DNA of 64,000 bases, from the NCBI GenBank assembly GCA_030016715.1, contig JASEJD010000003.1, forward strand, positions 62,001-126,000. The letters run 5' to 3'. Within the stretch, counting starts at the first letter, position 1, and every line of letters starts with the position of its first letter. Positions 40,799 to 49,904 of the stretch are shown piece by piece. A program made the translations under genes and the position numbers. The DNA is from Methanobacteriaceae archaeon (lineage in GTDB: Archaea; Methanobacteriota; Methanobacteria; Methanobacteriales; Methanobacteriaceae). The notes beneath the pieces were generated by a model. That model saw only the letters and a list, made by a program, of their open reading frames with translations. It made no database searches and was not told where the DNA came from.

Positions 40799-41105
40799 CG
40801 ATTTATTAAATTAGGGTTAAAAAAATAACTCAAACAAAACTGAAGAATATCTTAAAAAAAACAATTTTTATAAACTGTTAAGCGATAAATCAAGATTTTA
40901 AAAGGCATAAAGTCGCGAATAATAAATAAAAAAATTAAGAATTTATTATAATTTCTTAAAAATTCATATCCCCTTTTTTTCAACGTAAATCCAATAATTA
41001 ATTAATTAAATTTATTAAAAAGTTTAAATATAACAAATCATAATCATACTTCTCTGTAAACCTAGAATCTTAAATGTTCATAACCTATTAATTGAGGTTT
41101 TAGAA
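40799..41105. other. Non-coding AT-rich gap
   Basis: About 300 bases with no reading frame of note. A TATA-like TTTAAATATA lies near 41022 and a GAGG just before 41106, which look like the remains of the promoter and ribosome site of the broken PAS gene that follows. Confidence 0.5.
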
Positions 41106-41460
41106 TTGGCTGAAGAATTACACGAAAAAAATAATGCAGATAGATCCCTTTTAGATACAGAAAGAAAGTATCGTATTCTGTAGAAAATACTTATGACTGG
41201 GTATTCTGGTAGAGATCCCAGAGGGAATATTTATTTATAATCCGCCTTCCTGTGAAAGAATTACAGCTTTTACGGTAGATTTGATGAAGATGATAAATTC
41301 TTCTATAAAATCTTACACCCTGATTATAGAGAGAAGGTTATCAATCATATGAATGAATTATTTCATCTTTTTCTCCTAAAATTTTCTATTTAGAATTTTC
41401 AGGTGTGATGGATCACAAATATGGATAGAATCATGTGATATGAACGAATCAGAGATACAA
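41106..41460 (+). pseudogene. Decayed PAS-domain sensor gene
   Basis: A TTG with GAGG upstream starts a frame reading LAEELHEKNNADRSLL and ERKYRIL, then a stop. The PAS-like reading continues across several frameshifts: VENTYDWVFW, RDPRGNIY, NPPSCERITAFTV, then FDEDDKFFYKILHPDYREK and VINHMNELFH. The order matches the beginning of a PAS domain in a methanogen sensor kinase. At least three frameshifts and several stops make it dead; no kinase half remains. It sits directly before the rsb-like genes. Confidence 0.75.
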
Positions 41461-41544
41461 TAGATATAATTAAATTAAAAAAGTAGAATATAAAGAAATA
41501 ATATAAAATAATATGAAAAAAGGTAAATTAAAGGGGTGGAAAAA

Positions 41545-42324
41545 ATGGATACAAAAAAACAGAAAGATTTCCAAAAGTCTTCAAACTATGCTAGAAGCCT
41601 TATTGAAGCGAGCCTGGATCCATTGGTAACTATAAGTGCTGATGGAAAAATTATGGATGTTAATGAGGCCACAGTTAGGGTTACTGGTGTCCCCCGAGAA
41701 AAGTTGATTGGCACTGATTTTTCAAATTACTTCACTGATCCTGAAAAAGCCAAAGATGGATACCGGCAAGTATTTAAGGATGGAAAAGTTCAGGACTATG
41801 AACTAGAGATACAAAATGTGAATGGGGACTTAACTCCTGTATCCTATAATGCTTCAGTTTATTATGATGAAAATGGTGAGGTAGCAGGAATTTTTGCAGC
41901 TGCACGTGATATATCTGACTTAAAACAGGTAGAAAGGGCTTTAAGCGAAGCAATAACACCGGCGATGAAAGTTTGGGATGGAATTTTAATGCTTCCCCTA
42001 GTTGGAAATGTGGATTCTAAAAGAGCCCAAATTGTGATGGAGACTATGCTCACCAGTGTTAAAGAGAATCAGATAAAAGTTGCCATCCTAGATGTTATGG
42101 GTGTACCTATTATAGATAGTGCAGTGGCAGGATATTTAGTTAAAGTTATTAAAGCCACTAAATTGATGGGCTGTGAAAGTATAATCTCTGGTATTTCACC
42201 AGCTGTAGCACAGACCATGGTCAATCTAGGTTTGGATATAGGGGATGTAACCAGTACCAGCAGTATGGAAAATGCCCTTCAGATGGCTTTTAGTTTTTTA
42301 GAGTTGGAAGTAATCCATAAATAA
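41545..42324 (+). CDS. rsbR: RsbR-like stressosome protein (PAS-STAS)
   Basis: The 259-residue protein has a PAS domain (about 15-125, SLDPLVTISADGKIMDVNEA to IFAAARDISDL) and a C-terminal STAS domain (about 140-250). The STAS part has the RsbR pattern AILDVMGVPIIDSAVAGYL and GISPAVAQTMVNLG. Where Bacillus RsbR has its first phospho-Thr (IDT) this protein has Ser (IDS); the AQT Thr is kept. Usual RsbR has a globin-like N-terminus, here replaced by PAS. GGGGTGG precedes the ATG at 41545. It begins a tight gene row with rsbS, rsbT and rsbX. Confidence 0.85.
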   Translation: MDTKKQKDFQKSSNYARSLIEASLDPLVTISADGKIMDVNEATVRVTGVPREKLIGTDFSNYFTDPEKAKDGYRQVFKDGKVQDYELEIQNVNGDLTPVSYNASVYYDENGEVAGIFAAARDISDLKQVERALSEAITPAMKVWDGILMLPLVGNVDSKRAQIVMETMLTSVKENQIKVAILDVMGVPIIDSAVAGYLVKVIKATKLMGCESIISGISPAVAQTMVNLGLDIGDVTSTSSMENALQMAFSFLELEVIHK

Positions 42325-42352
42325 TGGATTCAAACTCTAAGGGAGTAAAGAT

Positions 42353-42736
42353 ATGATGGAAGATTTGGATGTTCAACTGGTGAGCACTACTATTGTTAAT
42401 AAATGTCTGGTGGTTCCGATTCAAGTTGAATTATTTGATGATACTATCATCCAACTTCAAAGTGAAATACTGGACAAGATCCAAAAAGAAGATTTAAGGG
42501 GAGTTATAATAGATCTTTCAGCCATAAATGTAGTTGATTCGTTTCTAGCTGGTAAATTAAGGGAAATCGGATATCAGACAGTTTTAATGGGTGTAGATAC
42601 AATTTTAACTAGTTTGAAACCAGAAGTAGCTGCTTCAATTGCAGATATGGAATATGATCTTGGAAATGTTATAATGGCCCGGGATCAAGACCATGCCTTC
42701 CAAATAATTGATTCAAATTCCAAAAAAATCATATAA
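42353..42736 (+). CDS. rsbS: RsbS-like STAS-domain protein
   Basis: The 127-residue protein is a single STAS domain with the RsbS pattern: VVPIQVELFDDTI, GVIIDLSAINVVDSFLAGKL and LMGVDTILTSLKPEVAASI. The Ser of the DSF motif is in the place of the residue phosphorylated by RsbT in Bacillus. It should form the stressosome core with RsbR. It starts with two ATGs, 28 bp after rsbR. Confidence 0.88.
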   Translation: MMEDLDVQLVSTTIVNKCLVVPIQVELFDDTIIQLQSEILDKIQKEDLRGVIIDLSAINVVDSFLAGKLREIGYQTVLMGVDTILTSLKPEVAASIADMEYDLGNVIMARDQDHAFQIIDSNSKKII

Positions 42737-42772
42737 AATATTTTGATATTAATTTACTATAAGGCTTACCAT

Positions 42773-43171
42773 ATGAAAACAGTAAAATCCAAAAAAATTT
42801 CCAATCCAGCAGATATTATCACGGTATCATCTAATGCATTGAATATAGCCAAAAAAATAGGATTTAGTGAAACTGCATCTTATTCAATTTCTATTGCTGT
42901 ATCTGAATTGGCTAGTAACATACATAAATATGCTAAAAATGGATATATCCACCTTAACATTATAGAAGGAAAAAACACCAACGGCCTGGAAGTAGTTGCT
43001 ATAGATAATGGACCAGGAATAAAAAATATCCAAGACGCCATGAAAGATAATTATAGTACCTCTGATGGTCTAGGTATTGGGCTACCCGGTGTAAAAAGGT
43101 TAATGGATGAATTTGAAATAAAATCCGAACCTAAAAAAGGTACCTTAATAACCACTCGGAAATGGTTATAG
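42773..43171 (+). CDS. rsbT: RsbT-like serine/threonine kinase (GHKL)
   Basis: The 132-residue protein is a small GHKL ATPase of the anti-sigma/RsbT type: SELASNIHKYAKNG (N-box), AIDNGPGIKN (G1) and DGLGIGLPGVKRL (G2). In Bacillus RsbT phosphorylates RsbS and RsbR and then leaves the complex to switch on a phosphatase. The ATG at 42773 begins the first beta-strand; an in-frame upstream start would add ten unrelated residues. Confidence 0.9.
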   Translation: MKTVKSKKISNPADIITVSSNALNIAKKIGFSETASYSISIAVSELASNIHKYAKNGYIHLNIIEGKNTNGLEVVAIDNGPGIKNIQDAMKDNYSTSDGLGIGLPGVKRLMDEFEIKSEPKKGTLITTRKWL

Positions 43172-43173
43172 AA

Positions 43174-43758
43174 ATGGTAAACATAGACTATTACCTAAAA
43201 ATAAAACCTCTAAAAAGGTTGGATGAATGTGGAGACACGGGATTCATAAAAAGATTTAATAATAAACTTTTCTTTGCCCTTATAGATGGGGCGGGACATA
43301 GTAGAAATGCCCATAAAATTGCAGTAACGGTACGCAGTTTCTTAGAAGATAACTATCAAATGGAACTTAAAAAATTGATGGAAAAGCTTGACCAGATAAT
43401 TAAAGGTTCCAATGGTGCAGTGGTCAGTCTTTGCACCCTTGATCTGGAAACTGGTAACTTAAAGAATGTAGGGGTTGGTGATATTACCCTTAAAATATAC
43501 GGCCAAAGATCAGTTGAACTATTATCCAAGCCAGGGGTAATTGGTTATGTGATGCCTAACCTAATAGAAAACAATTATCACCTCCAAGAGGGTGATATCC
43601 TGGTAATGTATACTGATGGTGTGAGGAAACTATTTAACTTAAATGATTATCCAGAAACCCGTAACAAAGATTCAAAAACATTAGCTAATTACTTAATATC
43701 TCAATTTGGTAGGAAGACAGACGATTCAGCATGTTTAGTACTTAAATATAATAGCTAA
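43174..43758 (+). CDS. rsbX: RsbX-like PP2C phosphatase
   Basis: The roughly 195-residue protein is a minimal SpoIIE/PP2C-type phosphatase: FFALIDGAGHSRNAHK (metal Asp), NVGVGDITLKIYG, ILVMYTDGVRKLF and KTDDSACLVLKY at the end. The size and place after rsbT match RsbX, which resets RsbR and RsbS by dephosphorylation. The start may instead be the in-frame ATG at 43162, which overlaps the rsbT end; 43174 gives the more usual N-terminus. Confidence 0.85.
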   Translation: MVNIDYYLKIKPLKRLDECGDTGFIKRFNNKLFFALIDGAGHSRNAHKIAVTVRSFLEDNYQMELKKLMEKLDQIIKGSNGAVVSLCTLDLETGNLKNVGVGDITLKIYGQRSVELLSKPGVIGYVMPNLIENNYHLQEGDILVMYTDGVRKLFNLNDYPETRNKDSKTLANYLISQFGRKTDDSACLVLKYNS

Positions 43759-43791
43759 TTTCCTATTATTAAAATATGGGGGGTTTTAGTA

Positions 43792-44880
43792 GTGGATGAA
43801 ATATTTGAAATTGCTAGTATACCTATTAAAGGCAGAAAATCCATAATCGAAGCTCGAAACAAGATCCTAAGCCTAGCTCATAATCTTAAATTTGACCCTT
43901 TCACCTCCAACCGTTTAGCTACTTTTACCTCTGAATTCCTACGTAAATCATGTAAAATAGATATTTCAAATGCTATAAATGTTCTAATAACCCGAAAAAA
44001 TGATCGATACTACTTAACTCTAGTTTTTAAAAATTTTAAAGATGAATCCATAATTTTAAAATCCCAGAAATTCTTTGATAATATTATTATATCTGATAAT
44101 GATCATTCAAGTTTAATAACAGTTTATAAAAAACTGGTTGATCCTTCTATTATTCAGGATGATGATTTTTTAAATGTTGAACGGGAGAAATTAAAGCGTA
44201 AATCTAAATCAGCATTAATTAACGATATAAAAAGGAAAAATAAGGAATTATCCAAAATTTTAGATGAAAAGGAGATGCTGCTTAAGGAGATTCATCACCG
44301 GGTTAAAAATAATCTGATGGTAATCTCCAGCTTACTTAATATCCAATCACGTTACATAAAAGATAAAGAAGCTCGGGGAATATTCAGAGAAAGTCAGAAT
44401 CGTGCCAAGTCCATGGCACTTATACATGAACGTTTATATCGCTCATCTGACCTAAAAAAGATAGATTTTGGTGATTATATCCGCACATTAGCCCGTGATC
44501 TTTTATCGACTTACTCAAATCAAGATTCTATGGTAACCCTAGAATTTGATATTGATGATATTATGTTAGATATTAACACTACCGTCCCCCTTGGTCTAAT
44601 TGTTAATGAGTTATTTAGTAACTGTTTTAAACATGCCTTTTCAGATAAAAAGAAAGGTAAGATTAAAACAATATTCAAGAAAGAGGAAGATAACTACATT
44701 TTAATTGTAAGTGATGATGGAGTAGGATTTCCATCAGATATAGATTTTAGAAATACTAACTCAATGGGTTTACAACTGGTAAACAGCTTAGCTGACCAGA
44801 TTAATGGTGAGATAGAATTAGAGGGGAGTAATGGAACTACCTTCAAGATTACCTTCCAGGATATTACATATGATAATTAG
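43792..44880 (+). CDS. HisKA_2 histidine kinase with a degenerate RsbT-like N-terminal domain
   Basis: The 362-residue protein ends in HisKA_2 ([18 protein letters not shown], near 166) and HATPase ([19 protein letters not shown]) domains. Its first 130 residues line up by eye with the RsbT next door: [22 protein letters not shown] against SNALNIAKKIGFSETASYSI, and [13 protein letters not shown] against the N-box. The ATP motifs are lost. GTG start after a six-G run. It lies 33 bp after rsbX and is probably in the same transcript, so it may read the stressosome state. Confidence 0.78.
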   Translation: MDEIFEIASIPIKGRKSIIEARNKILSLAHNLKFDPFTSNRLATFTSEFLRKSCKIDISNAINVLITRKNDRYYLTLVFKNFKDESIILKSQKFFDNIIISDNDHSSLITVYKKLVDPSIIQDDDFLNVEREKLKRKSKSALINDIKRKNKELSKILDEKEMLLKEIHHRVKNNLMVISSLLNIQSRYIKDKEARGIFRESQNRAKSMALIHERLYRSSDLKKIDFGDYIRTLARDLLSTYSNQDSMVTLEFDIDDIMLDINTTVPLGLIVNELFSNCFKHAFSDKKKGKIKTIFKKEEDNYILIVSDDGVGFPSDIDFRNTNSMGLQLVNSLADQINGEIELEGSNGTTFKITFQDITYDN

Positions 44881-44938
44881 TTAATACCTGCAAATTATAT
44901 AAATTTTTAATAGATTAAACTGAGTTGGGGGATAAAAT

Positions 44939-45616
44939 ATGTATGAATTTGAAAAAGAATCTGGAAAATTTTTCAACTTAGCCCAAAGGTATCTGGATGC
45001 ATTGTTAAGAGTACAGCGGGATGCAGCTACCAGAATAATACTAAAAGCAGTAGAGGAAGGTGTTGATGTAAAGGATATATATCTACATGTTTTTGAACCA
45101 TGCCAACATGAAATTGGCCGTTTATGGCAGACTAACCAGATAACTGTAGCCCAGGAACACTATTGCTCTGCAGTAACCCAGATGGTTATGTCCCAATTAT
45201 ATCCCTACATATTCCAAGGAAAGAAAAATGGCCATCAAATGGTTGCTACCTGTGTAGCTGGAGAAATGCATGAGATAGGTATTCGAATGGTGGCTGATTT
45301 ATTTGAAATGGATGGATGGGACAGCTATTATTTAGGGGCTAACACTCCCCATGAAAGTATATTAGACACAATTAAATCTTTAAACCCGGAAATTTTAGCA
45401 ATTTCCGCATCCATACATTATAATGTAATGGCAGCTGCCCGTCTAATTGATAAAATAAAGGAATCCTCCTCAACGAATCTTAAAATATTAGTGGGTGGAC
45501 GTCCTTTTCTACTTGCGCCTGATTTATGGAAGAAAATTGGTGCACATGGATTTGCATCCAATGCCCAAGAAGCTGTAAAAATGGCCAACCAATTAATTAG
45601 TGGTAAGGAGGAATGA
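44939..45616 (+). CDS. CarH/LitR-like B12-binding sensor protein
   Basis: The 225-residue protein has an N-terminal helical bundle (about 1-95) and a B12-binding Rossmann domain (about 100-220). W-x9-EH is present (LWQTNQITVAQEH), the Trp-Glu-His set that caps the upper ligand of adenosylcobalamin in CarH photoreceptors. The cobalt ligand lies in GEMHEIG, an ExHxxG variant of DxHxxG, and YYLGANTP follows. There is no DNA-binding domain, unlike CarH, so it probably signals by protein contact. GGGGG precedes the ATG. It is 58 bp after the kinase. Confidence 0.85.
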   Translation: MYEFEKESGKFFNLAQRYLDALLRVQRDAATRIILKAVEEGVDVKDIYLHVFEPCQHEIGRLWQTNQITVAQEHYCSAVTQMVMSQLYPYIFQGKKNGHQMVATCVAGEMHEIGIRMVADLFEMDGWDSYYLGANTPHESILDTIKSLNPEILAISASIHYNVMAAARLIDKIKESSSTNLKILVGGRPFLLAPDLWKKIGAHGFASNAQEAVKMANQLISGKEE

Positions 45617-45617
45617 A

Positions 45618-46025
45618 ATGTCTGAAACTTTTAATAGTATTTCTAAAGATGCCCTAAATGCTTTCATATCAGCTGGCCCTTACATCATAAAAGAAACTGT
45701 TAAAAGGTCCATGCAAAGAAAAAATGAGGTGGAACAGCATGGTGATGATGCAGAGCAAATATTAACTACGGGTATGGAATTTACCACTCGCATGCTAGAG
45801 ACAGCCATGGCTCTAGGAGAAATTTCAATTCTTGAAGATGAACTAAGATGGGCCCGGGACCGATTACCCCATGATAAAGTTTCTTTAGAACATATATTAA
45901 AAAGATTTAAGATATATCGAGACGTAATAAATGATCAATTGGATCCAGAATATAGTAAAGAGATCATCCCTTTCCTGGATTGGATGATAAAAAGACAAAA
46001 GCAGATAATTGAAGAGCAAAAATAA
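45618..46025 (+). CDS. Small helical protein, possible RsbR N-terminal-like partner
   Basis: The 135-residue protein is all helical by pattern, with a charged and aromatic C-terminal helix (DWMIKRQKQIIEEQ). No Cys or metal motif. It follows the B12 protein with no gap (its ATG is one base after that stop), so the two are co-translated. The shape recalls the all-helical N-terminal domains of RsbR-type stressosome proteins, but I cannot prove that. It may be the partner that relays the B12 signal. Confidence 0.65.
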   Translation: MSETFNSISKDALNAFISAGPYIIKETVKRSMQRKNEVEQHGDDAEQILTTGMEFTTRMLETAMALGEISILEDELRWARDRLPHDKVSLEHILKRFKIYRDVINDQLDPEYSKEIIPFLDWMIKRQKQIIEEQK

Positions 46026-46103
46026 TTTATTATTCTTCACATATTTTATTAATGAATTGTATCCCTAACAAATATTAAATTTATACACTATGTAATAATT
46101 TAG

Positions 46104-47222
46104 ATGATCACCATGAGTAAAAAAGTTAAAGGATTAGCTTTATTCTGTGATTTAAATGGAGATATGGAAAATATTATACATGATGGATTAAATTTAGCTC
46201 ATCTAATAATAAAAGGTAAGCCTTTCTCCAGTATCTTTGATGAAGGAAGCCAAAAAAAAGCACAAGAATTTGTTAAGGAAATAAAATCTAAAAAATGGGC
46301 TCTAGAATGGGAATTGAATTTGTTTGATGGTAAACAGATCAAAGTTCTACATTTCTCTGGTTTTAGGTCAGGAAAAAATATATTAATCATTGGCTCAGAT
46401 TCCAGAGATCATCTCTACTCATTTTTCAATGAACTCCAAGAAATAAACACGGAACAAACCAAATTAATGCGCAGAATAGTCAAAGAATATTCTAATTATT
46501 TTGAGGCTGCAAATAAGTTAGATTATGATTTGTATCAGGAGATCATCCGTCTTAACAATGAACTTACCAATGCTCAGCGTGAATTAACCAAAAAGAATAT
46601 AGAACTTTCTGAACTTAACAAAAAAAATGAAATGCTCCTTAAGGAAATTCACCACCGGGTTAAAAATAATTTAATGGTAATCTCCAGCTTACTGAACCTG
46701 CAATCTCGCCAAATCAAAGATAAAGGTTACCTTGAAATTTTCAAGGAAAGCCAGAACCGTGCCCGGTCCATGGCCCTAATACATGAAAGATTATACCAGG
46801 GCAGTGATCTAAAGAGGATAGATTTCAGTGACTATATCAATACATTGGCCCATGAACTTTTTAATACCTATGTTAAAAGGCCTGGAAGCATCAATTTAAA
46901 GATAAATGTGAAAGATGTGATGTTGGATACTGATATTGCAGTGCCTCTAGGCTTGGTGGTTAATGAATTAATATCCAACAGTCTAAAACATGCTTTTCCA
47001 GATGATAAAACTGGAGAAGTAACCATAACTATGGAAAAAGATAAGGACAAATATATTTTAATAGTTAGTGATGATGGTGTAGGTTTACCTCCAGACATGG
47101 ATTATACCCGAACCAAATCTTTAGGTTTGCAGCTGGTCCATGCTTTAACCAGTCAGATTAATGGAAAGGTTGAAATCAATGGATCAAATGGAACAACCTT
47201 TAAGATAACTTTTTCTGAATAA
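46104..47222 (+). CDS. HisKA_2 histidine kinase with an N-terminal PAS-like domain
   Basis: The 372-residue protein has a divergent PAS-like region (about 5-110), a coiled linker (about 110-175) and the same HisKA_2/HATPase half as the kinase at 43792 ([18 protein letters not shown] near 180, NELISNSLKHAFP, DDGVGLPPD). The C-terminal halves are very alike, so one probably arose from the other. The start may be the ATG at 46104 or at 46113; neither has a strong site. Confidence 0.82.
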   Translation: MITMSKKVKGLALFCDLNGDMENIIHDGLNLAHLIIKGKPFSSIFDEGSQKKAQEFVKEIKSKKWALEWELNLFDGKQIKVLHFSGFRSGKNILIIGSDSRDHLYSFFNELQEINTEQTKLMRRIVKEYSNYFEAANKLDYDLYQEIIRLNNELTNAQRELTKKNIELSELNKKNEMLLKEIHHRVKNNLMVISSLLNLQSRQIKDKGYLEIFKESQNRARSMALIHERLYQGSDLKRIDFSDYINTLAHELFNTYVKRPGSINLKINVKDVMLDTDIAVPLGLVVNELISNSLKHAFPDDKTGEVTITMEKDKDKYILIVSDDGVGLPPDMDYTRTKSLGLQLVHALTSQINGKVEINGSNGTTFKITFSE

Positions 47223-47237
47223 TAAAGAGTATTATGG

Positions 47238-48629
47238 CTAGTAATTTTCATAAACTGCCTCTAAAATATATGCCATATCCTTTTGAACATTCATGGCCTG
47301 ATCAAAACTATCAACCGGCAAATTATTTATGAATATTGATATTATTAATCTTCTACCACTTTTAGTCTCCATATAACCTGCTTTCGATTTTCCAAGTAGA
47401 ATACCTTGGTTAAAGAGCTTATCATCAGCTAAATTTGTACCGGTTTTAGCTCTGAGATTACCATAGAGAGGGCTGCTGTTGTTTACCACTCCAACTAATG
47501 TTCCATCATATCCCATGATAGGCAGGCCATCATAGAAACTCTGGAAGTAGGGCTGCTGGGATATATATCTTAAAAGCTGGTCACTGGCTCGGGGACTTAT
47601 TCGATCAGATGGTGAACCACCACGCCCATCACTAAGCGCGATAGAATCTGGATTAAGGCCCGCCTTCTTTAGATAATCTCCCTCCAAGTTCATTCCTTCA
47701 TCAAATGTTTTTTTCTTGTTCCTGGCTGCTAAAAGTGAAACCAGTGTATCGGCCTGTTGATTCTGACTAACCTTTAAAATTAATTTTATATTTTCACTAA
47801 AAGGTAGGGAAGTTAAAACAGCTACTCTATTTTCTTCAGAGTAAGTATTGTTATTAGGAACTTGGGGATTTTCACCCTTTAAAGGAGCAGTTATATTTAC
47901 ACCCTCTCTTTGCAGTGCTTCGATAAAAAGTGAACGGGCAAAATTGGATGGATCCTTAATGGTGTAGGTTCTAATAACCGGGTCTGAACCAGCAGGGATC
48001 TGTCCTTTAAGAATTATTCTACCACTTCCATGATCATTAACTGTAATGTTGGTTTCTCCAGAATCCACAGTAATAATCTGGGATGTAACATTATAGGTAC
48101 TGGTTTGAGGCCTCCATTTAACACTGGCATTCTCCCCCACCCTGCCTGGTGTGATTTCAAAGTCAATAAGGTTGTCATTGATCATAATAGGCGAGATCAT
48201 ATATTCGCCAGTAGTTGAAAGTTCAGTTTCAAAAAGGCGATCATCAATAATTACATCACCATCAACCCTCTTTATACCATAAGATTTAACTTGTCGAGCT
48301 AAGTCATTTAATCCATTTAAAGGATCTTCTGAAGTTAGATTTACTCCTTCTATAGTATTAGCATCTCCATGATCAAGGTTTGTGAAGTTTATTCTACCAT
48401 CTGGAGTGTTTCGTCCATTCATAGTAGGATCACCTTGAGCAACAAGTATAAGATCACCCTTCAGAGCACCTTCATCATCCACTTCTCCAGTATAGTAGAC
48501 AGGTGTTTCAAATTTATATTCCGGTCCATAGGCATCCAGTGCTGCGGCACAGATAAAAATTTTTGCAACTGATCCAGGAACAAACATTTGATTGGCATTT
48601 TTCTCATAAATAATCTCACCACTTTCCAT
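47238..48629 (-). CDS. PBP4-like serine peptidase (D-Ala-D-Ala carboxypeptidase S13 family), frameshifted from its signal peptide
   Basis: The open part (463 residues) has the three penicillin-binding motifs: PGSVAKIF (SxxK), a SDGRGGSPSDRIS region in the place of SxN, and RAKTGTN (KTG). This is a DacB/PBP4-type enzyme. Upstream, 48630-48846 continues the protein in another frame, so the listed start is not the native one. A substrate in a pseudomurein wall, which lacks D-amino acids, is unclear; it may cut another peptide bond or be an esterase. It converges on the kinase gene ending at 47222. Confidence 0.75.
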   Translation of the reverse strand: MESGEIIYEKNANQMFVPGSVAKIFICAAALDAYGPEYKFETPVYYTGEVDDEGALKGDLILVAQGDPTMNGRNTPDGRINFTNLDHGDANTIEGVNLTSEDPLNGLNDLARQVKSYGIKRVDGDVIIDDRLFETELSTTGEYMISPIMINDNLIDFEITPGRVGENASVKWRPQTSTYNVTSQIITVDSGETNITVNDHGSGRIILKGQIPAGSDPVIRTYTIKDPSNFARSLFIEALQREGVNITAPLKGENPQVPNNNTYSEENRVAVLTSLPFSENIKLILKVSQNQQADTLVSLLAARNKKKTFDEGMNLEGDYLKKAGLNPDSIALSDGRGGSPSDRISPRASDQLLRYISQQPYFQSFYDGLPIMGYDGTLVGVVNNSSPLYGNLRAKTGTNLADDKLFNQGILLGKSKAGYMETKSGRRLIISIFINNLPVDSFDQAMNVQKDMAYILEAVYENY

Positions 48630-48846
48630 ATCCTCAATAAGGATTCCCCAGCTAGAGGAATTATAATATGATGCATTAATAGTGGAACTTATCTCGGCAG
48701 ATAGGTTATATGAAGAATTAGTAGTGTTATTAGTGGTATTGTTTAGTGGTGTTCAGGTCCTGGGCTGTGGTAGCATTACCTAGAAGTGCCTCCATAACTA
48801 TAAGGGATATAGATATAATTGAAACTATTTTATATTCAGCTTCCAT
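48630..48846 (-). pseudogene. Detached 5' end (signal peptide) of the PBP4-like gene
   Basis: From an ATG at 48846 with AGGAG upstream, the frame codes for MEAEYKIVSIISISLIVMEA, a signal peptide, then NATTAQDLNTT and a stop. The frame that leads into the peptidase starts just beyond. Dropping one A of the AAA (T-run at 48742-48744 on the plus strand) rejoins them through a Thr/Asn repeat (TNNTTNNTTNSS). So one extra base breaks the gene, either truly or by a reading error in an A-run. Confidence 0.75.
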
Positions 48847-49132
48847 ACTAATATAACTCCTAATAATATTTAGAGTTTAAATAAGGATTATAAATTATTT
48901 AGGGCTTAATCTTTCTTTTTAAAACTATAATTTCTAGAGTTCCCTAATAATTCTTTTAATTCCTTAGAATATTCTATGTAAATTGAAATTATAATAATAT
49001 TACCATTTTAGTAATCTGAAATTAATATCCATATTTTTTCAAGGAACTGGATCCATACTAAAAATTTAATACCTTAAATACATTATTAATTTTAAATAGG
49101 AATAAATATCATTTTCAGATAAAAATAAAGGG

Positions 49133-49690
49133 TTAATAAAAGTTAAATGAGTATATAAACATACAAAATGTTTTATTCATTGATTCAAATCTTCCAGGTG
49201 TGGTAACTCCTCCCAAAAGATATGCGGTCCCATTTCTTTCAAACCAGGCCTGTATATACTGCATTTCTCCTTCAACCAGCTTTTCCCGGATAATCACAAT
49301 CTCATAGGGCAAATTATTTACCTTGATATTTTCACGGGCTATTATTGTAATATTTCTAGTTGAATCAGATGTGGCATTTTTTATTGCCTTATCCAGAATT
49401 TCTTTCACAGTCTCATTGGACTGTAACTTTCGCTGGTCAACATAGATATAGGTTTTAGAATCATCAGGATCTCCCAGTGTAACCAGCCAGTCAGATTCAG
49501 TATAATTCTCCCAATAATTAGGATAAAAGAAGGTGAAGCCATAACCTTGATAAGTTAATGCATCAGTTTCTTTAGCATATGATTCTGCCTCAGCCTGGCG
49601 CTGTTCTCCCCGGTCCTGATCTAAATATGCACAGCCGGATATGATTATAGCTAGAATAAGTAAAAATATCAACACTATATATCTCTTCAT
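49133..49690 (-). CDS. PsbP-like lipoprotein
   Basis: The 185-residue protein has a signal peptide ending in the lipobox IISGC (Cys near residue 20). The mature part begins with a charged stretch, then GYGFTFFYPNYWENYT and a beta-rich fold of the PsbP/DcrB type, with TYIYVDQR and ENIKVNNLPYEIVII. It should be anchored outside. Function unknown. The gaps on both sides (about 290 and 220 bases) show no other gene. Confidence 0.75.
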   Translation of the reverse strand: MKRYIVLIFLLILAIIISGCAYLDQDRGEQRQAEAESYAKETDALTYQGYGFTFFYPNYWENYTESDWLVTLGDPDDSKTYIYVDQRKLQSNETVKEILDKAIKNATSDSTRNITIIARENIKVNNLPYEIVIIREKLVEGEMQYIQAWFERNGTAYLLGGVTTPGRFESMNKTFCMFIYSFNFY

Positions 49691-49904
49691 CCATAAATCA
49701 CCGTGAAATTTATTATTTTTTTCATATTATGATTTTAATTCTATATTAGATTTATTATTAATCTACTATTTCTATTTGAAGGTAATTCATCAATAAATAT
49801 CATAAAGAAGTATATTTTTTAGTAGTTTCTTTTTGTGATCATAAAGCAATGTTTTGGTTGAATAGATTATTGTTTTAAACTATTAAAGATATAATTTAGG
49901 GATA

